Below, piece by piece: positions 24,105-35,709 of a DNA stretch of 64,000 nucleotides. Position numbers and translations under genes: made by a program. The DNA is taken from the NCBI GenBank assembly GCA_018398805.1, contig JAGFBZ010000940.1, positions 596,001 to 660,000 of the forward strand, read 5' to 3'. Below the pieces are notes generated by a model. It did not search any database. It saw only the letters and a program-made list of their open reading frames with translations, and had not been told where the DNA came from. This DNA is from Hirundichthys speculiger. Its lineage: Eukaryota; Chordata; Actinopteri; Beloniformes; Exocoetidae. Position 1 is the first letter of the stretch; every line of letters begins with the position of its first letter.

Positions 24105-25650
24105 CCACTGCTGGGTGGGGTGTGGATGTGTCCCTGATTCTTTTAAACATGCCATAGTGAGACCACTTCTTAAAAAAGCACATCTTGATGCCAGTGTTCT
24201 GTCCAATTTTAGACCTGTTTCTAATTTGCCTTTTATTTCAAAGGTCATTGAGAGAATTGTTTTTACTCAACTGCAATCGTTTTTAGAAAATAACTGTGTT
24301 CTTGAAAAATTTCATTCTGGGTTCAGGACCAGGGACAGCACTGAGTCCACACTGTTGAAAGTGCATAATGACATTGCCCTTTTCGTTAATGCCAAACGTC
24401 CTGTTGTTTTAGTTTTGTTAGACCTGACAGCAGCATTTGATACCGTGGATCATTCAGTCCTCTTGTCTCGCCGTAATCAGTGTGCTGGTATTTGTGGTAC
24501 AGCGCTGAAATGGTTTAAATCGTACCTGACAAACAGAGGTTTTTCTGTAATGATTGGCGACTTGTCCTCCTCTGCTGCTCCTTTGTTCTGTGGTGTGCCC
24601 CAAGGCTCCATACTGGGCCCTTTATTGTTTTCGCTTTACATGTTGCCTCTGGGCTCTATCATTGCTAGGCACAACCTAGCCTTTCACTGCTATGCAGATG
24701 ACCTGCAAATTTATCTTCCTGTGCTCCCAAACAAAAGTGGTGCTCTTAAAACCCTTTCTGACTGCATTGCAGAAATTAAAATGTGGTTAGGGCAAAATTT
24801 TCTGCGCTTAAATGACGATAAGACAGAGTATGTGTTCTTTGGCGATTCAGCACACTCTGGTGATCTATCATTTAAAGTGAAATCTTCTGTTAGGAATCTT
24901 GGGTTATTTTTGATGGCAGTTTAAAGTTTGACAAGGAAATTGACAGTGTGGTCAGGGCCAGTTATATCAGTTACGGGTTTTAACAAAAGGAAACCCATTC
25001 TTAAATCGTGCAGACTTGGAAAAAACCATTCATGCTTTTATAAGCTCTAGAATTGATTATTGTAATGCTTTGTATGTTGGTGTCTCCAAGTCGTCACTTA
25101 GCCGTCTTCAGCTTGTTCAGAATGTCGCTGCACGCTTTTTAACTAATACTCGACGTCGCGAACACATCACCCCAGTTTTATTTGCTCTTCACTGGCTTCC
25201 TCTTTCTTTTAGAATTGATTTTAAAATGTTAATCTTTGTTTTTAAAACCCTCAATGGCCTTGCCCCTCCCTATTTATGTGAACAAGTGCATGTTCAGAAC
25301 CCCACTAGAGCCTTACGGTCCTCAAACCAGCTCTTGCTGGAAGTCCCCAGAGCCAGGACTAAACTGGGGTGATCGGTTCTTCTCAGTTGCTGGACCCAGA
25401 CTCTGGAATAAGCTGCCCCCAGAAATGCGCACCATCACTGACTTTGGGGTTTTTAAATCCAGACTTAAAACCTATTTATTTAGACTGGCTTTTAATACAC
25501 AGTATTGATGTGAAATAGTCTTAGTTTAATTTTAATGGTATTGTTACGTCGATTTTAAATTGTTTTGTTTTAATGTGGATTTTAATGGAAAGCACTTTGG
25601 TCACCCTGTGTGTGGTAAAGGGCTCTATAAATAAACATTGATTGATTGAT
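24105..25650 (+). pseudogene. L2-clade LINE, 5' truncated, with reverse transcriptase and 3' tail
   Basis: The reverse transcriptase reads from 24115: [53 protein letters not shown], and the catalytic [12 protein letters not shown] frameshift near 24900 breaks the frame; the thumb/C-terminal part continues in other frames (SSRIDYCNALYVGVSKSSL; VLFALHWLPLSFRIDFK; FFSVAGPRLWNKLPPEMR). It ends with CACTTTGGTCACC and a (TGAT)n tail at about 25640-25656. The endonuclease is absent and the copy is inactive, but it is the best-preserved LINE in the window. Confidence 0.9.
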
Positions 25651-25655
25651 TGATT

Positions 25656-25905
25656 GACCCTGCTAACAACACATTACAATTATCCAGTCTAGAACTGACA
25701 AATACGTGGATTAATTTTTCAGCATCATCCTGTGAGAGAATGTTCTTAATCTTGGTGATATTTTGGAGATGAAAATAGGCAGTCTTGCAATCCTGATTAA
25801 TATGCTGCTTAAAGTACATATCCTGATCAAAAATGATTCCAATGACTTTTTCATGGCTGTGCTGGAAGCCAGTGTAAACCCAGTTAAAATCGCCACTTTA
25901 CCCAC
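25656..25905 (-). pseudogene. L2-type LINE fragment, opposite strand
   Basis: On the minus strand it reads CKTAYFHLQNITKIKNILSQ then DDAEKLIHVFVSSRLDNCNV and LLAGS, the L2 segment preceding the LQL.QN motif. It stops exactly where the tail of the + strand L2 copy begins. Confidence 0.75.
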
Positions 25906-28900
25906 ATCACATCAGCCATGAAGAGATAGATGTGCAGCTTCTTTGCTTTGGATCTATGTTATTTACTGCATCGCTTTATTACACCGTGGTTGTTTGAGGG
26001 TAGAAAATGACATAAAATGAATGATCTGTACCAGTTGTTTGGACATGTTGCTTTCTTTATCTGAAGTGGACATGTCTGCGAAAAGCCCCACATGCAACTC
26101 ATTACTGCCACCTAGCAGACAAAAATAGCACCATGTTGTGGTACTCGGGTAACCTCTGCTGAAGTTTTACCCTGGGGGGTTTTGTGGGTTTGTGGTTATC
26201 TTAAACTATTTGCTGAAGGAAAACAGCAACTACACATAAGTGAACTTGAGACTATGAGGGGACTAGCAGCTGTTTAGATCCATGTGGTCTGTGTCTTTGA
26301 TCTTGTGAGGAACAAGTACATTATCTTGTCAAGTCAAGTCAGCTTTATTTTTATAGCACATACAAATCAAAGTATCCATCTTTCTCTGCCAGAGCTTATA
26401 GCCACTGTTTCCCCTGAGTTGATCAGTACTTAGATTTTAATGACATTTCTATGGAAGCAGTGGCTAGAAGAAGAGTAAAGATGCTCAGAGGATCCCTACT
26501 TTGTCCAAAAAAAGGGGGTAAATCATTAAAAGACTAAATTCATTATATATATAGACAAAGCAAAACCACATTCTGAGCACATTACATACGGTGTTGACAA
26601 GGGAGAAGAGAGTACAGGTACTGGACCGGCCTGTGCAGACTAATTCCTATTGGACAGATTGTATTTCTAAACAAGACAAATGAGACATGTTTTGTGGAAT
26701 TATACTAAGAAAAAAAGTGTTTAGACAGGGCTATCACATTAGATAAAAAGTATTTCACCTCACAAATCCAATTCCAAGCCTTAAACACAGCCAGTAGCCA
26801 TACTTAAACAAATCTAGAACCACATGGGTTTATTTAACATCATGTTTAGCATCATATTTGATGGCTAAATCATATTATGTGATATTGTATGCAGTGGTTC
26901 TCTGTTAATGTGAAATAATATAAACAGATAAACCTTGAGATAAGTGTGTGCTGGTTTTTCATTAGTACCGGGTAGATATTATAAATAAATAAATACCATG
27001 AGTAATCATTATATGAATTTGTGAGTGCCAACATTCCTTTTCAGAACAGCTATGACAATTTTTTGTGAGAGACATTGTGTTTCCTCACAGCCCCATGTAT
27101 ATCGGCTCTGCCTGCCAGCGTGAATTACTGTATTTAATTTTTGTCCTTAGTCTGGTGTGACTGGTCAAGCCAGCTGTGTTTTTCTGGATGTAGGACCACA
27201 CCGACGGACACTTCTAACCTCATGCTGAACTACGCTCCCAGACAGTCAGGTGGCACCGAAGATTGTTTCCGGCAGTTTGCTATCACTGGAACACACTCCA
27301 CCTAAATGGAGGTGGACCACCTTTTTCAGATCAGTCAGGAAGAGACATGATCAGGAGGGGCTCCTGGAAAAACTGTGCTGGCGGAACATTTAGTCACACA
27401 GCTAATACAAAAGATACAGAAAAAGTTTCACCTGTCTCATGTAAAGGCCACTGTCTAAATCAGTCTTTTTATAGAGTCATGAATCAAAGTTTGTATCAGT
27501 GGACGACTGCCTGATGGCTGTGAATGCTTCTGCTATGGTCCGTCCAAAAGCCTCAAAATAAATATCAACTTTCCCTTCTCGAGGAGGCCTCAAGCTGTCT
27601 AAACAATGATAGGCGGGGGAAACATGGAGTGACATGACGCAGCCATGGGAAAACAGAATGCACATCTCAGGGAACAGAAGGAAGAAATAGCAATTGTTTT
27701 TCTTAGTCTGAGAAATATGAAAGTAGATCCTTATGTGGTTTTCACTTTCTGTGTTCACCAGGTGCAGAGTTCCACTGACTGGTTATTTGTCTTTTTGTGT
27801 GTCGATGACAAAAGTACATTTGAACATGTAAGACGGCCACCAGGTTAAAAGATAACAAGGTATCATCAAGTGTGCACGGTGTTTGTGTTCATTTTAATAT
27901 CCAATACTGCATTAACTCATTGTCCATGTTGAATAAATTCCTAAGCAAAATACATTAATGACATAAAATAAAGCATGGCTAAGCAACTGTTCACTTTAAA
28001 CAGTTAAATATTTAGGAGTGCCTTATAATGTCAGTAATTGATATACAGCAAGTTCCCCAAGAATGGAGTCATTAATGAGTTGGTGACCGAGTGTCTTTTC
28101 CATCACGTCACCTGCTGTTTCCGAAGAAATGTCATGCACGATCACATGGTGGAGCTGATGATTAAAGAAGGACATTTCATGGGATTTCCCTCCTTATTTT
28201 GCATCAGTTTCTAAATACCTCCATCCTCATTAAACTGGCTCCATCAAAACATCGACTCAGTATTTAGGCTGATTCAAGACCAACACTTGACAGTTCTTCA
28301 ATTAAATCAGCCAATGACGAGGCATCGCACTGCCAGTGGCCAACAATGACGGCAGACATTCATTCACTGATGTCCCAACATCCTTCACAGTTGTTTCTAT
28401 TTCTATTGTACTCGTCCATTCAGTCAGTGGTATTGTTGATGTGTATGTTGTGTTTTTGGGAACAGTGCTGTTTGTGAAATCAAACTAGAGCAGAAAAAAT
28501 CAGTAAGGTGCTTGTTCTCTGTCATCAGCAACATTTAGGGATTCTCTCAATGGCAGTTTGTTCAAGACAAGAAATTCGGTTCTGTCCATCGCCCCTGATG
28601 TGTACAAGAGGTTTCATGAGAGCTGGTCTCAGCAAACCAGTTTTCACATTTCTTTTCTTGTTGAAGATTTCAGTTGTCTCTCTTGCATGTCTGGTGCTAC
28701 TAACAATTAGCATGTCTGCTAAAAGCATGTTGCTAAAATCCAAAATTGCAAACATGGTCGCTGTTTCCATATTTTCTGCTCAGAAAAACAAAAGGCACTC
28801 TACTTAAACATAACACTGAAGCCAATCTCTCTCTCTTTTGTACCAAACGACTAAAAAACAGCAATTGTGGTCAATTTTGGGCAGCTGCTTTTTGAAGAAA

Positions 28901-29430
28901 TGATAAATCAAGTAGTTGCCCAAAACTCACGATTGATGTGAAATTATTTATTTCAGTTTTTCAAGTTTCGGTTGTAGTTGTAATAGTTTTCGAAGCAGTA
29001 TGTGAATAGTCATGTTAATGGGAAAAAAAAACACAAACAAGGAACAATAAAATGAAATTAAAGTAGACCTGAGGGGACAGCGTGCATCTCTTGAGGGGGC
29101 GATGCCCCGTTACTCCCTCATGGTGCCAGGCCTGCCTTTCAGACCCTTGTGTCCCCAACATACAGTGAGGGTTTGCTGGGTCCAGCAGAGGGAATGGTTG
29201 GAAAGAATTTAAATTTCCTCTTTGAAAGAGCTTCAGCTGCTTCCTGGGGACTCTGAATGGTCCATCTTCTTAGCCTCCACCGTCAAGACAGCTGTGGGAC
29301 ACAAGGCCATCAGTGACTGCGGTGCCAGCAATCTTGGTAGGGGGTTAAGGAAGGTGTCCAGTGGAAGATAGAATCTTATCTACCTTAGTGAGCTCATTGG
29401 ACTTTGCAGGCAACTGGCAGCTAACGACAG
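25906..29430. other. Intergenic, no gene recognised
   Basis: No host gene. 26330-26375 (CAAGTCAAGTCAGCTTTATT) is a common fish repeat fragment. Frames at 27477-27758 and 28508-28807 lack recognisable motifs and overlap on opposite strands. 29040-29430 looks like further decayed repeat but I cannot assign it. Confidence 0.4.
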
Positions 29431-29439
29431 CTCAAGCAT

Positions 29440-29640
29440 ACTGCAGCCTTGGCTGACAATGCCCCGACACCCCTCATGGGCAGTTACCCCTGTCTCACTG
29501 TTGTAGAGACAGGGGTATCACGGCCCCTGAAAATGAGGTCCTCATCTGAAGACAGCGTGAGTTCCTTAAACTGGATTCGCACAGGTGTGGTGGTGTTGAT
29601 CATCATACCGAAAACAACCAACCAAATTTCTTTCTGCTCA
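29440..29640 (-). pseudogene. Possible LINE reverse transcriptase remnant
   Basis: The minus-strand reading MINTTTPVRIQFKELTLSSD followed by EDLIF resembles the region before the YLGS motif in RTE-type LINEs. It is short and broken, hence tentative. Confidence 0.3.
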
Positions 29641-29998
29641 CTACCTAAATAACCTGTGTGCTTTGAATTAGTCCTGCCTCCATGTGCAATTTCATTAGCT
29701 AGCTGTAGTTGTATAGCCACAGCTCAATAGGCTGACCCATGAAGCGGGAAAAGTTAAAATTCCCCCAAGTTTTGATGCAGGCAATGCAACCGACACGACA
29801 CAAAGATCCCACAATTCAGTTTGGGAACCAATGACGTCATCCCTTTAAATGTCTATGGAGACGGACACAGACGACACCTGCAACACGTCAGTGTGAATCC
29901 AGCATTGCCTACATGCATGTTCTGCTGCAGTACTGCAGTGACTGACAATATGATATGACCTTCAGAAAAAATATTTGTAAAATTAATTAATTTAGGGG

Positions 29999-30132
<134 letters not shown>

Positions 30133-31498
30133 TTCACTTGACCACAAAAGAAAAAATGGAATTTGGCTGATAATTCCAAATATTCCCCCTTAATGAGAAG
30201 AAAAGCAAACAAATGACATTACTTTAACAAAGAAACAGGAGAAAGGGTATTCAACAAAACAAAAGGGAGTGCTCACTTCTACAAGACTGTTCAAAGTGAT
30301 CAGTATTTACAGTTACCCACATACATCACTCTATACACAGAATATGTCCACAGCTAAGAAGGTCTTCCAAAGCTAACAAACAGAACTATTAAACTCCAAT
30401 AAATTATCTACTGGCTCAGACTCGGGAGTGGCAGGATGAGGAGAAGAGAATCTGATTGTGTTCCAGGTTCAAAAAGGTTGAGGAGGTGCTTACTGGGACT
30501 GGACCAATCAGCAAGCTCCACCTATCCCAGTCCAAACACAGCCTTTCTCTCTCACTCACACGCACACACACACAAACCCAGAGGGGAGGGAAAAAAAATA
30601 TATAAACCCCACAAATGACCGAGGGATGTTAGTTAATTAATAGGCAATGTTAAGTACCTCAGTGGCCTACCTACCACATTCATCTCAGCTAAACACAATA
30701 ACGCCAGTAGACTGCATTCATTTCATCAAAGAGCTACCCTGAATATGGCAAAAGTGATGGACAGCGCTCTCAAACACATTTTGCAGGCCAGATTATCTTT
30801 GTCCTCCAAAGCTGTGTCCATCTGGGTTTTTCGGTGACTAAAAAAATCCCAATACAGGCGATTTCATTTTCTTGGACAGGGAGGAAAAAGTGCTGGTGGT
30901 TCACCCCCTTTGCTGACCATGAAAGCCAACTAATGCTTGCAGTGCACACCTCCAGGCAGGGGAAGGACTGTGAGTACAGAGATCCCTGCACTCCTGTGCC
31001 TTTGATGAGTCATAAACCACACATAAGCTGGAAACAATATTTTATTGGTTTTGTAGCCGTGACTATTTCAAATTGAGATACCTTGACTCAAGAAACCACT
31101 CCTTATTTAGTGCAGAAACACTCAAAGTGAGTGTTTCTGCTTTGAACACCTCCAGAGTCATCTCCATGGCTGTCACCAGCAGTGATATGAGGTTGAAGTG
31201 AACTGCTCTGCAACTCTGGAGCATCTTGTGTTTTTAGGAAACAAATGTCTGGGCACATAATCAACTAAACGTTCAGCTCCTTTTCTGGAGATGATCTGAT
31301 AGTCGTACAGTTAGAGCTTCAATTCCCATTAATCTATCAAGGTTGATGGCTTTGATCTTGAGTCGTTACTTATCAGCTCTTGAGGCTTGTGGTCATTCAC
31401 TAAGGAAAATGGATGAGCATGAAGGTATAGGAGGAAATGCTTGGAAATGCCTCTTTATCTTTCGGATGAATATGAGTCTTAACCTGACTGGGCTAGCA
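30133..31498. other. Intergenic, no gene recognised
   Basis: Short frames only. A 13-bp perfect hairpin lies at 31112-31140. 30560-30580 is CA-rich. Confidence 0.35.
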
Positions 31499-31870
31499 TT
31501 AGGGTTGGGAATCAAGAACCGATTCCTGTAGAGAACCGGTTCCGTGTGTTTCAATTCCATGGGATCATTTGGCAGTTTATCCAGCGATTCTCTTATCGAT
31601 TCCAACCAGCACGAATCTCACATAATTTATGCAAGTTACGCACAGTCAATTCCAGAAAGCACTTAAGTAATTAAGTTACGTCGTTATAGCACGCACATTT
31701 CAGTTGTAAACAACAATGGCGCCCACCAGGTTCAAACGCTCTAAAGTTTGGCTTCACCAAAGAAAGATGGCAACAAGGCAACTAGCAGTCATTGTAAAGT
31801 GGAGATAACAGCGTCAGGAGGGAACACGGCTAACATGCAGAAACATTTGAGCACATTTGAATTTTACCTA
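31499..31870 (+). pseudogene. hAT transposon 5' end with broken BED-finger exon
   Basis: The left end AGGGTTGGGAATCAAGAACC resembles a hAT terminus. At 31715 an ATG opens a frame (MAPTRFKRSKVWLH) that is broken by a small deletion. It then continues in another frame as KKDGNKATSSHCKVEITASG then GNTANMQKHLSTF, a BED-type zinc finger of hAT transposases. One zinc-binding Cys is replaced by Ser (SSHC for CxxC) and the rest of the transposase is missing. Confidence 0.65.
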
Positions 31871-32195
31871 ATCTTGCAAAATCCTCAAATGCAGTGGCAA
31901 CGACCGGTTTCAAAGGGTGCGACCACCCAGTGGATACCATTTTTTCGATACCATTTCCCCTGTTGCCATGATGTTTGGTGCCTGCAGAGATGTTGTTGCA
32001 GAAACAATAAAACCAAAGAACTAAAGGTTGAGGTTATAACCAGATTCCTTAGATTTTTGAAAACTGCTTCCATCTGGTCATCATGGGCATGTGAAGAGCA
32101 TCAAACACTATGATAATGTTGCTGTGGGAAACTACACGAGGGATGGCATGTAGAATTTGACGTATGGCTTTCTAAAAACGTTTCAGCAGCAAATG

Positions 32196-32645
32196 CTGAA
32201 ACAGCTTCGTCATAGTTATGCTGCAATAGGCCTACGCTGCAGGGGGACGCCAACATGATCTGCTGAGTGGTGTCTCCACTGCTTTCCTCCTTTTCCTTCC
32301 CTTTCCTCCTCCCTTCCTCCTCCTCCAGCTCATATATATATCTCTCTGTCCTGTCTCCCCTCTTTTCTTTCTCTACCTGGCTAGCCTTCAGCAGGAAGGT
32401 CCCCCCCATATGAGCCAGGTCCTGCTCAAGGTTTCTTCCTCTTAAAGCCTCTGTTTGGCTTAAATGTTTTATTTCTCCCTCTGTGGGAGTTTTTTACTTA
32501 CCATTATCATTGATTTGGATTTAATATTATAATTTTAGTTAATGATATTTGCTCGGGGGTCATGCTCTGGGTCTCTGTAAAGCGCCTGGAGACAGTTGAC
32601 ATTGTAACAGATGCTATACAAATAAAATTCAACTGAATAGAATTG
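32196..32645 (+). repeat. L2-type LINE 3' end
   Basis: Starts near CTTCGTCATAGTTATGCTGC and includes GGGGACGCCAACATGATCTG. It continues through CATGCTCTGGGTCTCTG to a (GAATT)-like tail. The same segment is seen at 61.8 kb. It has no coding part. Confidence 0.8.
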
Positions 32646-33202
32646 CATTGAAATGATGTCCTGAAAGTTAGACATTTGCATTGTCACAGACAAAGGTGAA
32701 AAGTCAAAATGCTGACATATGGATTATCAGGGTGGAGTGCTAACGAGCAGTACCCTGTTGAATACAGTTAGAAGAAAGTTTTGCAACGTTTATCTCAAGG
32801 ATCACATCATCCATCATGGAGGAGGTGATGCTCTTGCTGCCTAGCTATGTTTGCTTGGTGCATGTCAATGCAGATTCTGATTTTATCAGGGTCTTTGGTC
32901 CTTGGATGTGTCATATTCAGACACACCCAAAGGTCATCTGCAGAGGTCACCTCAATTATGTCCTAATTTTCCAGCTTTTGTAGTTTAGTCCCAAGCTTTT
33001 ACACAAATGTGGATTGACAGTACTCTGTGAGCGAGGCACATTGACTGTGAATGAGGCTTTGTGTGTACCTTGACCTAAAGCATTTTTAGTATTTTTCAGT
33101 ACTGCTAGTCAGCTATGGGTGGTTTCTGACATGCCTTAACTGGCAGCATTTATTATTTGAATAATAAATAAAAGGTGAGGTGATCAGTGTTTTTCTATTC
33201 CA

Positions 33203-33379
33203 GGTTTTGTCGTCCAAGTGTCCTTGGGAAAGACACTGAACCACCACATTGCCTCTTTCTGATTGTGTTTGTGTTAATAGCAAAAGCAGTGCATTGCCTT
33301 ATTAGATCTTTATAGATTAAGTGTATGAATGTGTGTGTGAATGCGTGAATGTGACTTGTAGAGGGAAAGTGCTTTGAGT
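33203..33379 (+). repeat. SINE body and 3' part, split by a hAT insertion
   Basis: TCCAAGTGTCCTTGGGAAAG followed by ACACTGAACC, then GAATGTGTGTGTGAATGCG, then AAAGTGCTTTGAGTG belong to the common fish SINE. Its end continues after the hAT element (34392-34445: AAGGCCAGAAAAGTG), so the hAT inserted into the SINE tail. Confidence 0.65.
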
Positions 33380-33387
33380 GATCAACA

Positions 33388-34383
33388 CATACCTGTCAAG
33401 TATCCCGTTTTGGCCGAGAAAGTCTCGTATTTTACTTTTCTCTCCTGCCGTCCTCCCGTATTAGTATTTTTACCATAAATCTCTCGTATTTTAATCTGCG
33501 TTATTAAAAAATATTAATACCGCATCGGGCAGAGTAAAAAAAGAAAAAAAAAGACATTTCCAATCTGAGATCTGTCCCTTGCCTCACGATAACTGCCACA
33601 GCAGCAGCTACTACAGGTACTGTAGGTGGTAGATGTACCTGTCGCGAGGTTAGTGTGTGACATCCGATGAGTGACGGCGCATGAAGAAAAAAAAGATTGT
33701 TACAGAGAATAGGATGTTAGACAACAGAACTGTTTGTGCTTTTCTCTCATGTAAAATAAACTACTCTGGACCAGTCCACAAATACACTCCTTCCAAAACA
33801 GTCATAAAGAATTCAAAGTCTGCTACAAATGAGTACAACAAGTCATTAAAAGAGTAAAGAAAAGTCATGTGAAATTAGATGAAAAACTATAAAAGAAGAG
33901 CAATATGAAATGAAAATGATGTGTGGAATGTAAATCAAATGTAAATGTAAATACAAGCAATGTTAAATGAACAAAAAATATGCAAATCCCTTCAAATAAA
34001 TACTCTTCATATATAGCCCTTTAGTGTTTTCATTTAGGCTATAATGAATGTTCACATTATGTCAATGTTTGCTTTATACACAGCTGCACTACTTCCTGAA
34101 CTTCAGCCAGCTGCTGTGTTTCCTGTGTGCCATTAATTAACAGACTGATTAATCCAGGTGTGTCTGACCTCACAGCAATGGTCAGACACACCTGGATTGA
34201 TCAGTTTGTCCAATAATGGCACACAGGAAACAAAAAAAAGAGCTGGCTGAAGTTCAGGAAGTAGTGCAGCTGTGATTTTAGCTTTTCTGTACACCAAAAA
34301 TGTAAGAGATACTGGAGCTCGGTTGGGATGGTGGGACTGCTCAAAATTTCCCTTATTTTCAAATCCAAAACTTGACAGGTATG
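33388..34383. mobile_element. hAT-type non-autonomous element (family C) containing a large palindrome
   Basis: The ends CATACCTGTCAAG and CTTGACAGGTATG are perfect inverted repeats. The flanking 8-bp duplication GATCAACA is perfect (33380-33387 and 34384-34391). No transposase frame exists in the 996 bp. Inside lies a palindrome with arms at 34081-34169 and 34180-34272. Confidence 0.9.
34081..34272. repeat. Large imperfect palindrome inside the hAT element
   Basis: The left arm (from CAGCTGCACTACTTCCTGAA) and right arm (ending TTCAGGAAGTAGTGCAGCTG) pair over about 90 bp with a 10-bp centre. The right arm has an A-rich insertion. It may be a nested fold-back insertion or an internal inverted duplication. 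Confidence 0.8.
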
Positions 34384-34445
34384 GATCAACAAGGCCAGAA
34401 AAGTGTTGAATGGGTGCAGCCTATTTACAGTTTGAACAACTCCAG

Positions 34446-35428
34446 CTTACTTGCCATCTCAAAGCTTAGGAATGAATGTTCATTATTTTGCAGTACATGG
34501 AATGTGCACGTTTATCTTTTGACTTGAGACTACATGCAAAGACAGAGAGGATGGCTAATGCTGTCTGGAGGCCACAGAAGATTTGGATCTTGGTTTTACT
34601 GAGCTTTGGCTGAGCTTGAATGTATTGAAGACGAGTTTGCTGGTGATGTTTACCGAAGCCTTAAAGCCAGTCAGGATGTTCAGAAGGCCATGAGCTTCCC
34701 TGACTGATTTTACACACACATACTGATCATCGCTGTTGTTGATGAGTCTCTGTGTGAAGCACTCAGAGCAAGATGCAGTCACTGGATTAACATTTATTGG
34801 TTTTTTTTTATCCATTTTCTATGTGTGGTGTTTTTATCTTGGTTTTGAAGGCGGTTTTCTTTGACTGGAGTGACGTACTCTGGTAAAGTGGTTCGGTTTT
34901 CCACATGGCTTGAACTCTTTCCCTGTGACAGTCCCCTTTATGGGGGTGTTCCATCACAGCTTCTGCCCTGCATGTTTGCTGTTTCCATCTAAGCAGAGTT
35001 CAGCATTTTGTGATTTTGATCCAGAACGCTGATAGAAATTCCTCCTTGTGCTTCCTCCTTGTTTAGTGCCAGTTCTTCTTCATCAGTGGTCCTCTCAGTA
35101 CTGTCCAATGGCGCCTCTACAACATCCACCTCTGTATTTTCTGTGTCTTTTGATTTCAATCTCGAATGATGAATTGGACTAGCATGTAAAACCCAGTGTG
35201 ATAAGCATCAAGATTTTCACCTGACTGCTGCTTAGCGTTCCTAAATTTGTGCAAATAGCATAGTCTTCTGTAACTTTTATATCTGCATATTCATCATCTT
35301 CATTTATAAGCATTTGTGTACTCCTTCTTCAGCTAAATGTAGCAACAGTGCTCACTTCCTAACAACATTGGCAATGTTCATCGCTACCAGAAACTATACT
35401 TACTCCATGTTGTTCCAACTGAACTTCG
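34446..35428. other. Intergenic, no gene recognised
   Basis: No coding motif or element ends seen. Confidence 0.35.
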
Positions 35429-35436
35429 GTCTGGAT

Positions 35437-35701
35437 CATGGGCGAGGCTAGCCCTTTTTTAGGGGTGCTTGAAATTCAGCACCCCAAAAACCTGGAGTAA
35501 GAAATGTTTTTCTAAAATTTTAGTTCGCATTTGACAGGCTTAGATAATAGTTTGTGGTTTAAGTTTATATTTTAAGAATGAAAATGAAAACGACCCCGCC
35601 TAATGGTATCGTCCTCTTCTCACTAACGTTACTTGTGGGTTGTGGTGGGGCTCATTTGGGGGCTCAGCACCCCTAAAGCTCTGACCCTAGAATCGCCCCT
35701 G
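35437..35701. mobile_element. hAT-type MITE (family D)
   Basis: The left end CATGGGCGAGGCTAGCCC and the inverted right end CAGGGGCGATTCTAGGGTC match in the usual hAT way. The flanking 8-bp duplication GTCTGGAT is perfect (35429-35436 and 35702-35709). The interior contains AGCACCCC motifs in both orientations. Confidence 0.88.
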
Positions 35702-35709
35702 GTCTGGAT

